A DNA stretch of 24,786 bases from NCBI GenBank assembly GCA_002747735.1, contig PDQE01000045.1:1-24786 (forward strand), in the 5' to 3' direction. Below, piece after piece: positions 16,197 through 24,686 of the stretch (position 1 is its first letter; every line of letters starts with the position of its first letter). The position numbers and the translations under genes are program-made. The notes under the pieces were generated by a model. It saw only the letters and a list, made by a program, of their open reading frames with translations, did no database searches and was not told where the DNA came from. The DNA is from Flavobacteriales bacterium (GTDB taxonomy: Bacteria > Bacteroidota > Bacteroidia > Flavobacteriales > Flavobacteriaceae).

Positions 16197-16505
16197 ACTA
16201 ATAGTTTTTTGTATTATTAATAAATTATTTTATCCCTTAAAAAAGGGTTTGCAAAGGTAATATTTATTATTTAGTTAGCCAACCCCTTGGCTTTAATTTT
16301 TTTACAACAGTTTTACGATTGGTAAAAAACTATACTCGCAAAAGATCCCTGTCATAATTTATTTTTCATTAGGTTTGTGAATAATAGCAGTAATGTATGA
16401 AATGAGCATAAAAAAATTTAATTCTTTTTAGGTTAAATTTCTTATGCAAAACAAAAGACGCCTAAACACATATTCAATTTTATAATTTATTAAAAATATA
16501 AACAG
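16197..16505. other. Divergent intergenic region between rplM and ggt
   Basis: This 309-bp gap contains the rplM promoter and leader. On the ggt side, a plus-strand TAGGTTTG at 16370-16377 matches the -7 consensus 129 nt before the ggt start, but lacks a correctly spaced TTG. No small gene is evident. Confidence 0.55.
16252..16282 (-). promoter_or_regulatory. Bacteroidota-type promoter of rplM-rpsI
   Basis: On the minus strand TTG (16282-16280) is separated by 20 nt from TACCTTTG (16259-16252). This matches the -33 TTG and -7 TAnnTTTG elements recognised by the Bacteroidota primary sigma factor. The expected start is near 16245, after which a short hairpin-forming CCCTTTTTTAAGGG opens the leader. 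It is the best promoter match in the window. Confidence 0.72.
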
Positions 16506-18212
16506 ATGAAATTCCAATTTTTTCCTTTTTTGTTATTTTTTCTTTTCGTTTCTAATAACTTGGTATCTCAAAGTGGCAAAACACCTGCCCGTGCAGAAAA
16601 CGGGATGGTGGTTTGCAGCCATTATCTGGCTTCTAAAGCAGGCCGTGATATTCTAAAAAAAGGCGGAAATGCCATAGATGCTTCGGTTGCAACCGCTTTT
16701 GCCCTGGCGGTTACACTCCCTTCTGCCGGAAATATTGGCGGCGGCGGATTTTTAGTCTATTACGGAGCTGACGGTAAAAAAACTACGTTTAATTTCAGAG
16801 AGAAAGCTCCTATAGCGGCTACAGAAACTATGTTTCTGGGCAAAGACGGAAAAATAAAAGACAATTCCAATCACGAAGGTTTATTGTCCGTGGGTGTTCC
16901 CGGAACCGTAGCCGGACTTTATCTGGCCCATAAGAAAATGGGAAAATTACCTTGGGCAGATTTGGTAGCTCCAGCCATCCAATTAGCGGAAGAAGGTCAT
17001 CCTGCAACGTATCGCAATGAATGGTTTGTAAATTATATTTTTGATAATAAAGAGGAATACCCTTCAACAGCCAAAACATTTTTAAAAAATGGCGAAACAA
17101 CATACCAACCCGGAGAAATCTGGAAACAACCGGAACTGGCAAAAACCTTAAAGCGTATTCAAAAACATGGATCCGACGGATTCTACAAAGGCAAAACAGC
17201 CCAGTTAATAGCCGATTTTATGAAAAAAAACGGCGGATTGATTACTAAAAAAGATTTGGCTAACTACCAAGCTCAGGAACTGGCTCCAATAACAGGCACT
17301 TATCGCGAATATGATATTGTATCTATGCCTCCACCAAGTTCCGGAGGGGTGGCACTTATAGAGATGTTGAATATCTTAGAAGGTTACGATTTAAAATCGG
17401 CCGGACATAATTCTGCAGCTTATTTGCATCTCCTGACTGAGGCCATGCGAAGGGCTTTTGCCGATAGAGCCCAATATCTTGGTGACCAGGATTTTAATCC
17501 AAATATGCCAATAGCTGTTTTAACATCTAAAGAGCATGCAGAAAAACTGCGGGCAAATATTTATAAAAACTTAGCTTCTGTAAGTGATTCAGTGAATTTT
17601 AACAAAGCACACCTACAACCTGAAAGTGAGGAAACTACCCACATTTCTGTGGTAGATAAAGAAGGCAACGCGGTTTCGCTCACTTATACATTAGAGTACA
17701 GCTATGGGTCAAAAATTGTAGTGGAAGGTGCCGGATTTTTACTCAATAACGAAATGGGTGATTTTAACCCCATTCCCGGATATACTAATGCCCAAGGGTT
17801 AATTGGTACTAAACCCAATTTAGTCCAACCAGAGAAACGTATGCTCTCCAGTATGACACCTACCATAGTAGGCAAAAACGGTAAACCTTATCTGGTTATA
17901 GGCAGCCCGGGCGGCAGAACTATTATCAATACGGTACTGCAAGTCATTCTAAATGTTATTGATTTTGACCTGAATGTAGCTCAGGCCATAGAAGCTCCCA
18001 GAATCCACCATCAATGGTTGCCGGATATTACCTTTTATGAAGAATTTGGTATCTCTCCTGATACGGAAAAAATATATAAAAGTATGGGACATAAGATAGA
18101 CTACAGGACTTTTCAGGGACAGGCTATGGGAATAATCATCGATTATCATAAAGATATGCTCTACGGTGGTGCAGACTCCAGAAGTTATGATGCCAAAGCA
18201 GTGGGGTATTGA
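16506..18212 (+). CDS. ggt: Gamma-glutamyltransferase
   Basis: This 568-residue periplasmic N-terminal-nucleophile hydrolase cleaves the gamma-glutamyl bond of glutathione and related compounds and transfers the group to water or amino acids. A signal peptide (about 1-22) comes first. The proenzyme should autocleave before T377 in ESEETTHISVVDKEGNAV, giving a large subunit (about 23-376) and a small subunit starting with the nucleophile. Substrate-binding LSSM (S448/S449) and oxyanion GSPGG (466-470) are present. A GLIGTKPNLVQPEKRML loop matches the lid region of the E. coli enzyme. ATG at 16506 is directly followed by the signal peptide. It is monocistronic, convergent with polA, with a truncated repeat in between. 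It probably supplies cysteine and glutamate from extracytoplasmic peptides. Confidence 0.96.
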   Translation: MKFQFFPFLLFFLFVSNNLVSQSGKTPARAENGMVVCSHYLASKAGRDILKKGGNAIDASVATAFALAVTLPSAGNIGGGGFLVYYGADGKKTTFNFREKAPIAATETMFLGKDGKIKDNSNHEGLLSVGVPGTVAGLYLAHKKMGKLPWADLVAPAIQLAEEGHPATYRNEWFVNYIFDNKEEYPSTAKTFLKNGETTYQPGEIWKQPELAKTLKRIQKHGSDGFYKGKTAQLIADFMKKNGGLITKKDLANYQAQELAPITGTYREYDIVSMPPPSSGGVALIEMLNILEGYDLKSAGHNSAAYLHLLTEAMRRAFADRAQYLGDQDFNPNMPIAVLTSKEHAEKLRANIYKNLASVSDSVNFNKAHLQPESEETTHISVVDKEGNAVSLTYTLEYSYGSKIVVEGAGFLLNNEMGDFNPIPGYTNAQGLIGTKPNLVQPEKRMLSSMTPTIVGKNGKPYLVIGSPGGRTIINTVLQVILNVIDFDLNVAQAIEAPRIHHQWLPDITFYEEFGISPDTEKIYKSMGHKIDYRTFQGQAMGIIIDYHKDMLYGGADSRSYDAKAVGY

Positions 18213-18226
18213 TGAGATATATTGTT

Positions 18227-18309
18227 ATACCAAGTCTAATATATAATGCTATATTGGATTTGGGTGTGAATTTTACTTATACAAGGTAAAAAACGCAGAC
18301 ATAGCCTTA
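18227..18309. repeat. ATACCAA repeat, truncated inverted copy next to polA
   Basis: It starts with TTATACCAAGTCTAATATATAATGC and runs through TTGGGTGTGAATTTTACTT, ATACAAGG and AAAACGCAGACATAGCCTTA. This aligns with the reverse complement of the right part of 13290-13462. It breaks off 12 bp before the polA stop codon and has no right terminal repeat. It occupies most of the 108-bp space between the convergent ggt and polA genes, where no ordinary terminator is seen. Confidence 0.8.
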
Positions 18310-18320
18310 AATATGAGACA

Positions 18321-21149
18321 TCAATGTGCCTCCAGCCAATTATTTCCAATACCCAATTCTACGTCTAAAGGGACGGCCAATTTATAGGCATTTTCCATTT
18401 TAGTTTTTATAATTGGTTTTAAGCTGTCTAATTCATCTTTATGCATGTCAAATACCAATTCGTCATGAACTTGTAATAGCATTTTACTTTGTAATTGTTT
18501 TTCCTGAAGATAATTGTAAATATCTATCATGGCCAGCTTGATAATATCCGCTGCACTACCCTGTATGGGAGCATTTACGGCATTTCGCTCAGCGGCTCCT
18601 CTTACTACTGCATTTCCGGAATTAATATCTTTTAAGTACCGCCGCCTACCCAACACCGTTTCTACATAGCCGTTTTTTCGGGCAAAATTCACCTGACTGT
18701 CAATATATGCACGTAGTCTGGGGTAAGTTTCATAGTAAGTGTCAATCAAATCTTTAGCTTCACTTCTTGATAAAGTAGTCTGATTACTTAAACCAAATGC
18801 CGATACCCCGTAAATAATTCCAAAATTAACCGTTTTTGCATTACTACGCTGTTCTCTGGTAACTTCCGCAATAGGTATGTTAAAAACTTTAGCCGCAGTA
18901 GAAGCATGGATGTCCTCTCCCTTTTCAAAGGCCGCAATCATATTTTCTTCTCCACTTAGAGCAGCAATAATACGCAATTCTATCTGCGAATAATCTGCCG
19001 CCAACAAGGTATAGTTTTCATTTTTCGGGATAAAGGCTTTTCGTACCTGCCTGCCTCTTTCTGTTCGGATGGGGATGTTCTGTAAATTAGGATTATTGGA
19101 ACTCAGCCTGCCGGTGGCGGCTACTGCCTGAGCATAAATGGTATGAATTCTATTGGTTTTTGGGTTTACCTCATTGGGCAATGCATCTACATAAGTACTT
19201 TGTAATTTTTTGTACTGCCGCCATTCTAAAATATCTCTTACTATTTGGTGGTCTTTGGCTAAATAGGATAGTACATCTTCAGCAGTGGAATATTGGCCGG
19301 TTTTAGTTTTTTTAGGGTTTTTTACCAGTTTTAATTTATCAAATAATATGGGGCCTAGCTGCTTTGGTGAACCCAAATTAAAGGCTTCTCCGGCTTGTTC
19401 AAAAATAGTTTTTTCCAGTCGGCTGATATCTTTAGTAAGGGCTTTTGACAATTCTTTCAAATAGTCACAATCAATATTAATTCCTTCAATTTCCATGGCC
19501 GATAACACATTTACTAATGGCATTTCTACTCCATCAAACAGCTTGGTTAAATTTCCACTTTTTAGTTCTTTCTTAAAATAAGCCATAAGCCTGAAGGTAA
19601 TATCAGCATCTTCTACAGCATATTCGGTTTGCTTTTCTAAGGCTACATCTCGCATAGAACCTTGGTTTTTTCCTTTTTTGCCAATAAGTTCCTCTATAGG
19701 CTGGGGTTTATAATGCAAATAGGTTTCTGCTAATCTGTCCATGCTGTGCCTCATATCCGGATTGATGAGATAATGGGCAATCATAGTGTCAAATAATTTA
19801 CCTTTTACCGGCATATTGTAATTGGACAATACTTTAATATCATACTTTAAATTATGCCCTGTTTTTTCTATGCTCTCATCTTCAAAAAACGGTCGAAACT
19901 CTTCCAATATTTGCTGTGTTTCTTCCTGACTTTCAGGAAAATGCAAATAATAGCCTTTTCCGGGATACCATGAAAAAGCAATCCCGATAAGTTCTACTTC
20001 CAAGGCTTTTAAACCGGTGGTCTCCGTGTCAAAACAAACAATTTTTTGCGATTGTAAATTTTTCAATAATATTTTTCGTGCCAAAGACGTATTAACTAAT
20101 TGGTAAAAATGGGGTGTTGTTGCGAGTGAGCCTTTTCCATCATTTGTATCAGTTTCAGGCTTTGTGCCACTTCCGGGTTGGCTAAACAAGTCAAATTGGG
20201 TGCCTTGTGGTATTTTGTTATCGGCTTTTTTCGTCGGTTCATTTTTTTCTACAGGTTCCGGTTCCCTGCCAAAGGTTTTAAGCAAATTGGCTTTTAGCCG
20301 CCTAAATTCCAATTCCTCAAAAATTTTACCCACCGCCTCTAAATCCGGAGTGTTGAGTTCAAAATCATGGGCATTAAAATTTACAGGAACATCTAATATA
20401 ATGGTAGCCAATTGTTTAGAGAGTAGTCCCTGAGCTTTATTAGCCTCCACCTTCTCTTTCATTTTGCCTTTTAACTGATCTATATTTTCAAACAGGCCTT
20501 CTATGCTACCATATTCTTTAATAAACTTTTTAGCCGTTTTATCACCCACACCCGGCAAGCCCGGTATATTGTCAATAGAATCACCTTTCATGGCTAAAAA
20601 ATCTATTACTTGTTCCGGCCGTTCTACTTCAAACTTTTTTTGCACTTCCGGAATGCCCCAAATCTCCACGCCATTACCCATTCGTGCAGGTTTATACATA
20701 AAAATATTCTCGGAAACCAACTGTGCAAAATCCTTATCCGGTGTTACCATATAGGTTTTATAGCCCTCTTTTTCGGCTTGTTTGGATAAAGTGCCTATAA
20801 TATCATCTGCTTCATAGCCCTCTTTTATCATAATTGGGATATGCATAGCTTCTAAGATTCTCTTTATATACGGTACAGCTACTTTTATGGCTTCCGGTGT
20901 CTCATCCCTATTGGCTTTGTAATCCTCATAAAGCTCTACCCTATCCACACTGCCGCCTTTATCAAAACATACTGCCAGATGATCCGGGTTTTCTTTTTTT
21001 ATCACTTCCAGAAGGGAGTTCATAAAACCCATAACAGCCGAAGTATCCATGCCTTTTGAATTTATAATTGGTTTTTTTATAAAAGCATAATAGGCTCTAA
21101 AAATTAAAGCGTAGGCATCCAAGAGGAAAAGGCGTTTTTGTTCCGGCAT
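18321..21149 (-). CDS. polA: DNA polymerase I
   Basis: This 942-residue replication and repair polymerase has all three activities apparently intact. The 5'-nuclease domain (about 1-295) has D11, YEADDIIGT and MVTPDKDFAQLV. A linker (about 296-345) is low-complexity. The 3'-5' exonuclease (about 350-540) retains D374 and E376 in CFDTETTGL, D437 in HNLKYD and the YAVEDAD motif, so proofreading should work. The polymerase domain has motif A (D719 in AADYSQIELR), the O-helix R768/K772/F776/Y780, and motif C QVHDE (H895-E897). Phenylalanine at O-helix position 776 is the common bacterial form. The gene is divergent from the aldehyde dehydrogenase (117 bp between starts) and convergent with ggt. 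A truncated repeat abuts its stop. Confidence 0.98.
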   Translation of the reverse strand: MPEQKRLFLLDAYALIFRAYYAFIKKPIINSKGMDTSAVMGFMNSLLEVIKKENPDHLAVCFDKGGSVDRVELYEDYKANRDETPEAIKVAVPYIKRILEAMHIPIMIKEGYEADDIIGTLSKQAEKEGYKTYMVTPDKDFAQLVSENIFMYKPARMGNGVEIWGIPEVQKKFEVERPEQVIDFLAMKGDSIDNIPGLPGVGDKTAKKFIKEYGSIEGLFENIDQLKGKMKEKVEANKAQGLLSKQLATIILDVPVNFNAHDFELNTPDLEAVGKIFEELEFRRLKANLLKTFGREPEPVEKNEPTKKADNKIPQGTQFDLFSQPGSGTKPETDTNDGKGSLATTPHFYQLVNTSLARKILLKNLQSQKIVCFDTETTGLKALEVELIGIAFSWYPGKGYYLHFPESQEETQQILEEFRPFFEDESIEKTGHNLKYDIKVLSNYNMPVKGKLFDTMIAHYLINPDMRHSMDRLAETYLHYKPQPIEELIGKKGKNQGSMRDVALEKQTEYAVEDADITFRLMAYFKKELKSGNLTKLFDGVEMPLVNVLSAMEIEGINIDCDYLKELSKALTKDISRLEKTIFEQAGEAFNLGSPKQLGPILFDKLKLVKNPKKTKTGQYSTAEDVLSYLAKDHQIVRDILEWRQYKKLQSTYVDALPNEVNPKTNRIHTIYAQAVAATGRLSSNNPNLQNIPIRTERGRQVRKAFIPKNENYTLLAADYSQIELRIIAALSGEENMIAAFEKGEDIHASTAAKVFNIPIAEVTREQRSNAKTVNFGIIYGVSAFGLSNQTTLSRSEAKDLIDTYYETYPRLRAYIDSQVNFARKNGYVETVLGRRRYLKDINSGNAVVRGAAERNAVNAPIQGSAADIIKLAMIDIYNYLQEKQLQSKMLLQVHDELVFDMHKDELDSLKPIIKTKMENAYKLAVPLDVELGIGNNWLEAH

Positions 21150-21266
21150 GGTCTTTTGGTTTTTAGTATGCTCAAAACTACAAAGATTGTTTTTAGTGGC
21201 GAAATATTTGCCTCAAAATCACATTTTCAACAATTATCACTAATTTTATATAGCAAAACGGACACC

Positions 21267-22679
21267 ATGAAAGACTTTTCTTCTAACACTTTTTATCCAA
21301 TTTTTCAAAGGCAAAAAGAACAACTTCTAAAAATTGGAAACACCACCTGCAAAAAACGAATAGAAAAGTTAAATGCTTTAAAAAATGCCGTGGAAACAGA
21401 TTACAGAGAAGCCCTAAAAAAAGCAATATATGCAGATTTTAAGAAACCCTCTACAGAAACCGATCTTACTGAAATTTATCCTGTAATTTCGGAAATAAAA
21501 TATGTAAAAAAACACCTGAAAAGATGGATGAAACGGCAATATGTTACCACGCCATTGCCCTTAACCGGCTCGTCTTCTTACATCAAATACGAACCTAAAG
21601 GGGTTTGCCTTATCATTTCTCCATGGAATTTTCCCATAAACCTCACTTTAGGCCCACTCATTACTGCCATAGCAGCCGGAAATACAGTGGTGTTAAAACC
21701 ATCGGAATTTACGCCACATACTTCAGCAGTGTTAGCTGAATTAATTGGGAATATTTTTAATGCAGAGGAAGTAACCTTAGTAGAAGGTGCCGTAAAAGAA
21801 ACTCAAGAACTATTGGCTTTGCCTTTTAATCATATCTTTTTTACCGGTTCGCCAAAAGTAGGAAAAATAGTAATGGAGGCCGCAGCCAAAAATTTAAGCT
21901 CCGTTACTTTAGAATTAGGGGGCAAATCGCCAACCATTGTGGATAAAACTGCCAATATTAAAAAAGCTGCGAAAAAAATTGCATGGGGCAAGTACATAAA
22001 CAACGGCCAAGTTTGTTTATCACCGGATTATCTGCTGCTTCATAAAGCTGTAAAAATGGAGTTTTTGAAGCATTTTAAAAGCTATATTGAAAAATTTTAT
22101 ACGAATAATCCACAACATACAGACTCTTATTGCAGGATAATAAACGATATTCATTTTGAACGATTAAAAGAAACTATTTCCGAAGCAGAAAAAAAAGGAG
22201 CAACAGTTATTACCGGGGGATTAGCCAATAAAACCAACCTTTATATTGCCCCTACCGTTATTACCGATGTGCCAAAAGATACTGCCCTGCTTAAAGAAGA
22301 AATATTTGGCCCCATATTACCTGTTCTTACTTATGAAAATTTGAAAGAAGCCATCGATTATATAAATTCTAAAGAAAAGCCACTGGCACTGTACATTTTT
22401 AGTAAAAAAAATAGCATAATCCAAAAAATTATCCATCAAACCAGAGCAGGAAGTACCTGTATAAACAATACCATAGTGCAGTATTCTAATCCTAATTTGC
22501 CCTTTGGCGGCAGCAATAATAGTGGAATTGGAAAATCGCACGGTTTTTATGGTTTTAGGGCTTTTTCAAATGAACGAGCCATTTTAAAACAGCATACCAA
22601 AAGCATGGTGGAGCAATTGTATCCGCCATATAACGGTTTTAAACAGAAATTGGTTAATTGGACAATTAAATGGTTTTAA
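21267..22679 (+). CDS. Aldehyde dehydrogenase, class-3-like
   Basis: This 470-residue NAD(P)-dependent enzyme oxidises aldehydes to acids. The start is ATG at 21267 (MKDFSSNTFYPIF). The frame stays open upstream but that stretch overlaps the polA start and lacks family similarity. Seen residues: N121 in SPWNFPI, K144 in VLKPSE, the Rossmann FFTGSPKVGK, catalytic E216 in LELGGKSP, nucleophile C250 in NNGQVCLSPDY, and PFGGSNNSGIG near the C-terminus. The short N-terminus and hydrophobic C-terminal tail (YPPYNGFKQKLVNWTIKWF) resemble the membrane-associated fatty-aldehyde/ALDH3 group. It is followed after 72 nt by an aminotransferase on the same strand. Possible substrates are medium or long chain aldehydes, which is inferred. 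Confidence 0.94.
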   Translation: MKDFSSNTFYPIFQRQKEQLLKIGNTTCKKRIEKLNALKNAVETDYREALKKAIYADFKKPSTETDLTEIYPVISEIKYVKKHLKRWMKRQYVTTPLPLTGSSSYIKYEPKGVCLIISPWNFPINLTLGPLITAIAAGNTVVLKPSEFTPHTSAVLAELIGNIFNAEEVTLVEGAVKETQELLALPFNHIFFTGSPKVGKIVMEAAAKNLSSVTLELGGKSPTIVDKTANIKKAAKKIAWGKYINNGQVCLSPDYLLLHKAVKMEFLKHFKSYIEKFYTNNPQHTDSYCRIINDIHFERLKETISEAEKKGATVITGGLANKTNLYIAPTVITDVPKDTALLKEEIFGPILPVLTYENLKEAIDYINSKEKPLALYIFSKKNSIIQKIIHQTRAGSTCINNTIVQYSNPNLPFGGSNNSGIGKSHGFYGFRAFSNERAILKQHTKSMVEQLYPPYNGFKQKLVNWTIKWF

Positions 22680-22751
22680 CAATATATGGGCATATTGCGG
22701 TTTAAGGGCTTATTTAAAAAAATTTGTTATCTTGAGATGTAAAATTTTCTT

Positions 22752-23894
22752 ATGCAGATACAATCTAAACTTCCGGATTTAAAAACCACCATTTTTACCA
22801 TTATGTCCAAATTGGCAAAGGATTATAATGCCATTAATTTATCTCAGGGTTTTCCTGATTTTGATATGGATTCCGGCCTAATTAAATTGGTAAACGATGC
22901 CATGGAAGCCGGATACAATCAATACGCCCCTATGCAAGGAGTGTTTGCTTTACGAGAAGAAATTGCCATGAAATATGAAAATTTATATGGGACCACCTAT
23001 CATCCGGAAACAGAAATTACTCTTACCGCAGGAGCAACTCAGGCTATTTTTACTGCCATAACTGCCATAGTGCACAGGGGCGATGAAGTAATTATTTTTA
23101 AACCGGCCTATGATTGCTATGAACCGGCTATAAAATTAGCCGGTGGCCAACCGGTTTCCATACAGTTGCAGGCACCGCACTATAAGCCCAATTGGCAAGA
23201 AGTTAAAAATGCCGTTTCAAAAAAAACTAAATTAATTCTCATCAACACCCCGCATAATCCCAGCGGTATGGTTTGGAAAAAAAAGGATTTGGATGCTCTG
23301 GCCAAGCTGGTTGACAATACCGGAATTTTTGTGTTGAGTGATGAGGTGTATGAACATATAGTCTTTGACAAAATAAAACACCACAGTATTTGTACAAACA
23401 AAATTCTAAAAGAACGTTCTTTTATCACTGCTTCATTTGGTAAAATATTTCACAATACCGGTTGGAAAATGGGATACTGTGCTGCTCCAATAGCATTAAT
23501 GAAAGAATTTCAGAAAGTGCATCAATTCAATGTGTTTTCTATTAATCACCCTATGCAAATAGCTTTGGCAACCTATTTAAAAACTCCGGAGCATTATCTC
23601 TCACTATCCGGTTTATTTCAGGAAAAACGAGATTTGTTTTTAAATGGATTAAGAGGCAATAGATTTAAGTTTGTACCGTCTCAGGGTACGTATTTCCAAT
23701 TGTTGGATTACAGTGCTATCACCAATGAAAACGATGTTAATTTTGCAAAGAGGTTGGTTAAAGAATACGGTTTGGCATCCATCCCCGTTTCGGTTTTTAA
23801 CAAAGATGAGATAGATCAAAAAATGTTGCGGTTTTGTTTTGCAAAAAAAGATGAAACGTTAAATAAAGCAATTGAAATTTTAAATAAGATTTAA
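22752..23894 (+). CDS. PLP-dependent aminotransferase, methionine-aminotransferase type
   Basis: This 380-residue fold-type I aminotransferase has the pyridoxal-phosphate lysine K231 in ASFGKIFHNTGWK. Other cofactor residues are N169 in NTPHNPSG, D197/Y200 in LSDEVYEHIVFD and the AGATQAIF turn, and R360 in MLRFCF is the likely substrate carboxylate ligand. The start is followed directly by the family N-terminus (SKLPDLKTTIFTIMSKLA, then INLSQGFPDF). Among class I enzymes the SQGFPDF, GYNQYAP and FGKIFHNTGWK segments fit the YbdL/methionine aminotransferase or kynurenine-aminotransferase group. The first is preferred. It may regenerate methionine from its keto acid. It is 72 nt after the aldehyde dehydrogenase, so it may share its transcript. 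Confidence 0.9.
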   Translation: MQIQSKLPDLKTTIFTIMSKLAKDYNAINLSQGFPDFDMDSGLIKLVNDAMEAGYNQYAPMQGVFALREEIAMKYENLYGTTYHPETEITLTAGATQAIFTAITAIVHRGDEVIIFKPAYDCYEPAIKLAGGQPVSIQLQAPHYKPNWQEVKNAVSKKTKLILINTPHNPSGMVWKKKDLDALAKLVDNTGIFVLSDEVYEHIVFDKIKHHSICTNKILKERSFITASFGKIFHNTGWKMGYCAAPIALMKEFQKVHQFNVFSINHPMQIALATYLKTPEHYLSLSGLFQEKRDLFLNGLRGNRFKFVPSQGTYFQLLDYSAITNENDVNFAKRLVKEYGLASIPVSVFNKDEIDQKMLRFCFAKKDETLNKAIEILNKI

Positions 23895-23918
23895 CCTGTA
23901 TCATTCCCGGTTGAATCT

Positions 23919-23986
23919 ACCTCAAAATTACTCAATAAAATGTGCCTTTTTACGCTATATTTCGTTATATAAATATAACAATAGCC
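23919..23986. repeat. Inner fragment of the ATACCAA repeat
   Basis: TCAAAATTACTCAATAAA, ATGTGCCTTTT, GCTATATTTCGTT and the following AT-rich bases align with 13311-13380 inside the longest repeat copy, in the same direction, with a few substitutions. No terminal ATACCAA/TTGGTAT ends were found flanking it. It lies 25 bp after the aminotransferase stop. Confidence 0.72.
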
Positions 23987-24121
23987 GGAAGAGATTTTAA
24001 TGCAATTTTGACAGCTTATGGCAATTTTAAATGAAGTAATACCGGATTATATGATATATTTATAAGTATGCGAAATATAAATCTTAATAAATATTTAAGT
24101 GTTTAATATCTCTAATTTCTT

Positions 24122-24129
24122 TACATTTG
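24122..24129 (+). promoter_or_regulatory. Candidate -7 box for the lysine-rich secreted protein
   Basis: TACATTTG matches TAnnTTTG, 23 nt before the ATG. A TTG at -33 is not present at the right spacing (GTG is there instead), so this is a partial promoter call. Confidence 0.4.
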
Positions 24130-24152
24130 ATATAATTTAAAAAAACGGAATT

Positions 24153-24686
24153 ATGAAAAAATTACAATTCATTCTCACATTATTTCTTTTGTTGTTATCA
24201 GTAACCGTATTAGCACAAAAAATTGAATACAACGGAAAAGAATATCATGTTAAAAAAGATAAAATATTTTTAGATGGTGTAGATGTTACTACAAGTCTAA
24301 ATGATGCAGAACGAACCGCTATAAAAACTACTTTGGCCGAAAAACTGGCCAGAGAAAAAAAATTAAAAGAGGCTGAAGAAGCACAGAAAAAAGCAGAAAA
24401 AAAGCAGAAAAAAGCAGAAAAATCCCAAAAAAAGGCAGAAAAAAAGCTAAAAAAGCGTGAAAATGCCCAAAAAGCACTTGAAAAGAGCCAAAAAAAGCAC
24501 AAAAAGGATATGGCTAAGTATGAGAAGCTAAAAAGAAAAGGCAAACTTTCTCCGGAAGACGAAGGTAAATGGCTTAAAAAATTGGAAAAACAAAAAGAAA
24601 AAATAGTAAATTGTTTTCAGGATGGTAAATACGCACAACGCTCTGCTAGCCAGCAGAGCGTTGTGCGTATTTTTCAAAGAATATAA
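24153..24686 (+). CDS. Secreted lysine-rich heptad-repeat protein with aberrant C-terminal tail
   Basis: This 177-residue protein has a signal peptide (MKKLQFILTLFLLLLSVTV, cleavage near LA-QK) and a short folded-looking start (KIEYNGKEYHVKKDKIFLDG). A long basic helix follows in which residues about 77-118 form six heptads of the type QKKAEKK. It should be an extended coiled coil or single alpha-helix in the periplasm. The role is unknown. I recall similar signal-peptide plus K/E/Q-rich proteins in Flavobacteriaceae. The last 25 or so residues (from VNCFQDGKYAQRS) break the helix and are encoded through a perfect hairpin, so the true 3' end may lie near 24606-24628 and the tail may be an artefact of a lost stop or frameshift. 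The upstream 256-bp gap holds a repeat fragment. Confidence 0.72.
   Translation: MKKLQFILTLFLLLLSVTVLAQKIEYNGKEYHVKKDKIFLDGVDVTTSLNDAERTAIKTTLAEKLAREKKLKEAEEAQKKAEKKQKKAEKSQKKAEKKLKKRENAQKALEKSQKKHKKDMAKYEKLKRKGKLSPEDEGKWLKKLEKQKEKIVNCFQDGKYAQRSASQQSVVRIFQRI
24381..24506 (+). repeat. Six 21-bp tandem units encoding heptads
   Basis: Each unit encodes seven residues (AQKKAEK, KQKKAEK, SQKKAEK, KLKKREN, AQKALEK, SQKKHKK). The first three are nearly identical and the later ones are decayed. Such a purine-rich tandem array within a coding region can change copy number by slippage. Confidence 0.75.
24627..24675 (+). terminator. 21-bp perfect stem-loop with T-tail
   Basis: Positions 24627-24647 and 24652-24672 are exact reverse complements around the loop AGCC. 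The stem contains the GC-rich ACGCACAACGCTCTGCT, and the right arm runs into TTTTTC. It has the form of a strong intrinsic terminator for the lysine-rich protein gene, yet the reading frame as given continues through it and stops at 24684-24686. Confidence 0.7.

Noticed and set aside
21138..21266. Longer N-terminus for the aldehyde dehydrogenase
   Set aside because: The extension overlaps the polA start on the other strand and does not resemble the enzyme family; ATG at 21267 gives the usual length.
24245..24544. Phenylalanine-rich minus-strand ORF opposite the lysine-rich protein
   Set aside because: It is the mirror of the AAA/GAA-rich heptad repeats in the plus strand and has no independent support.
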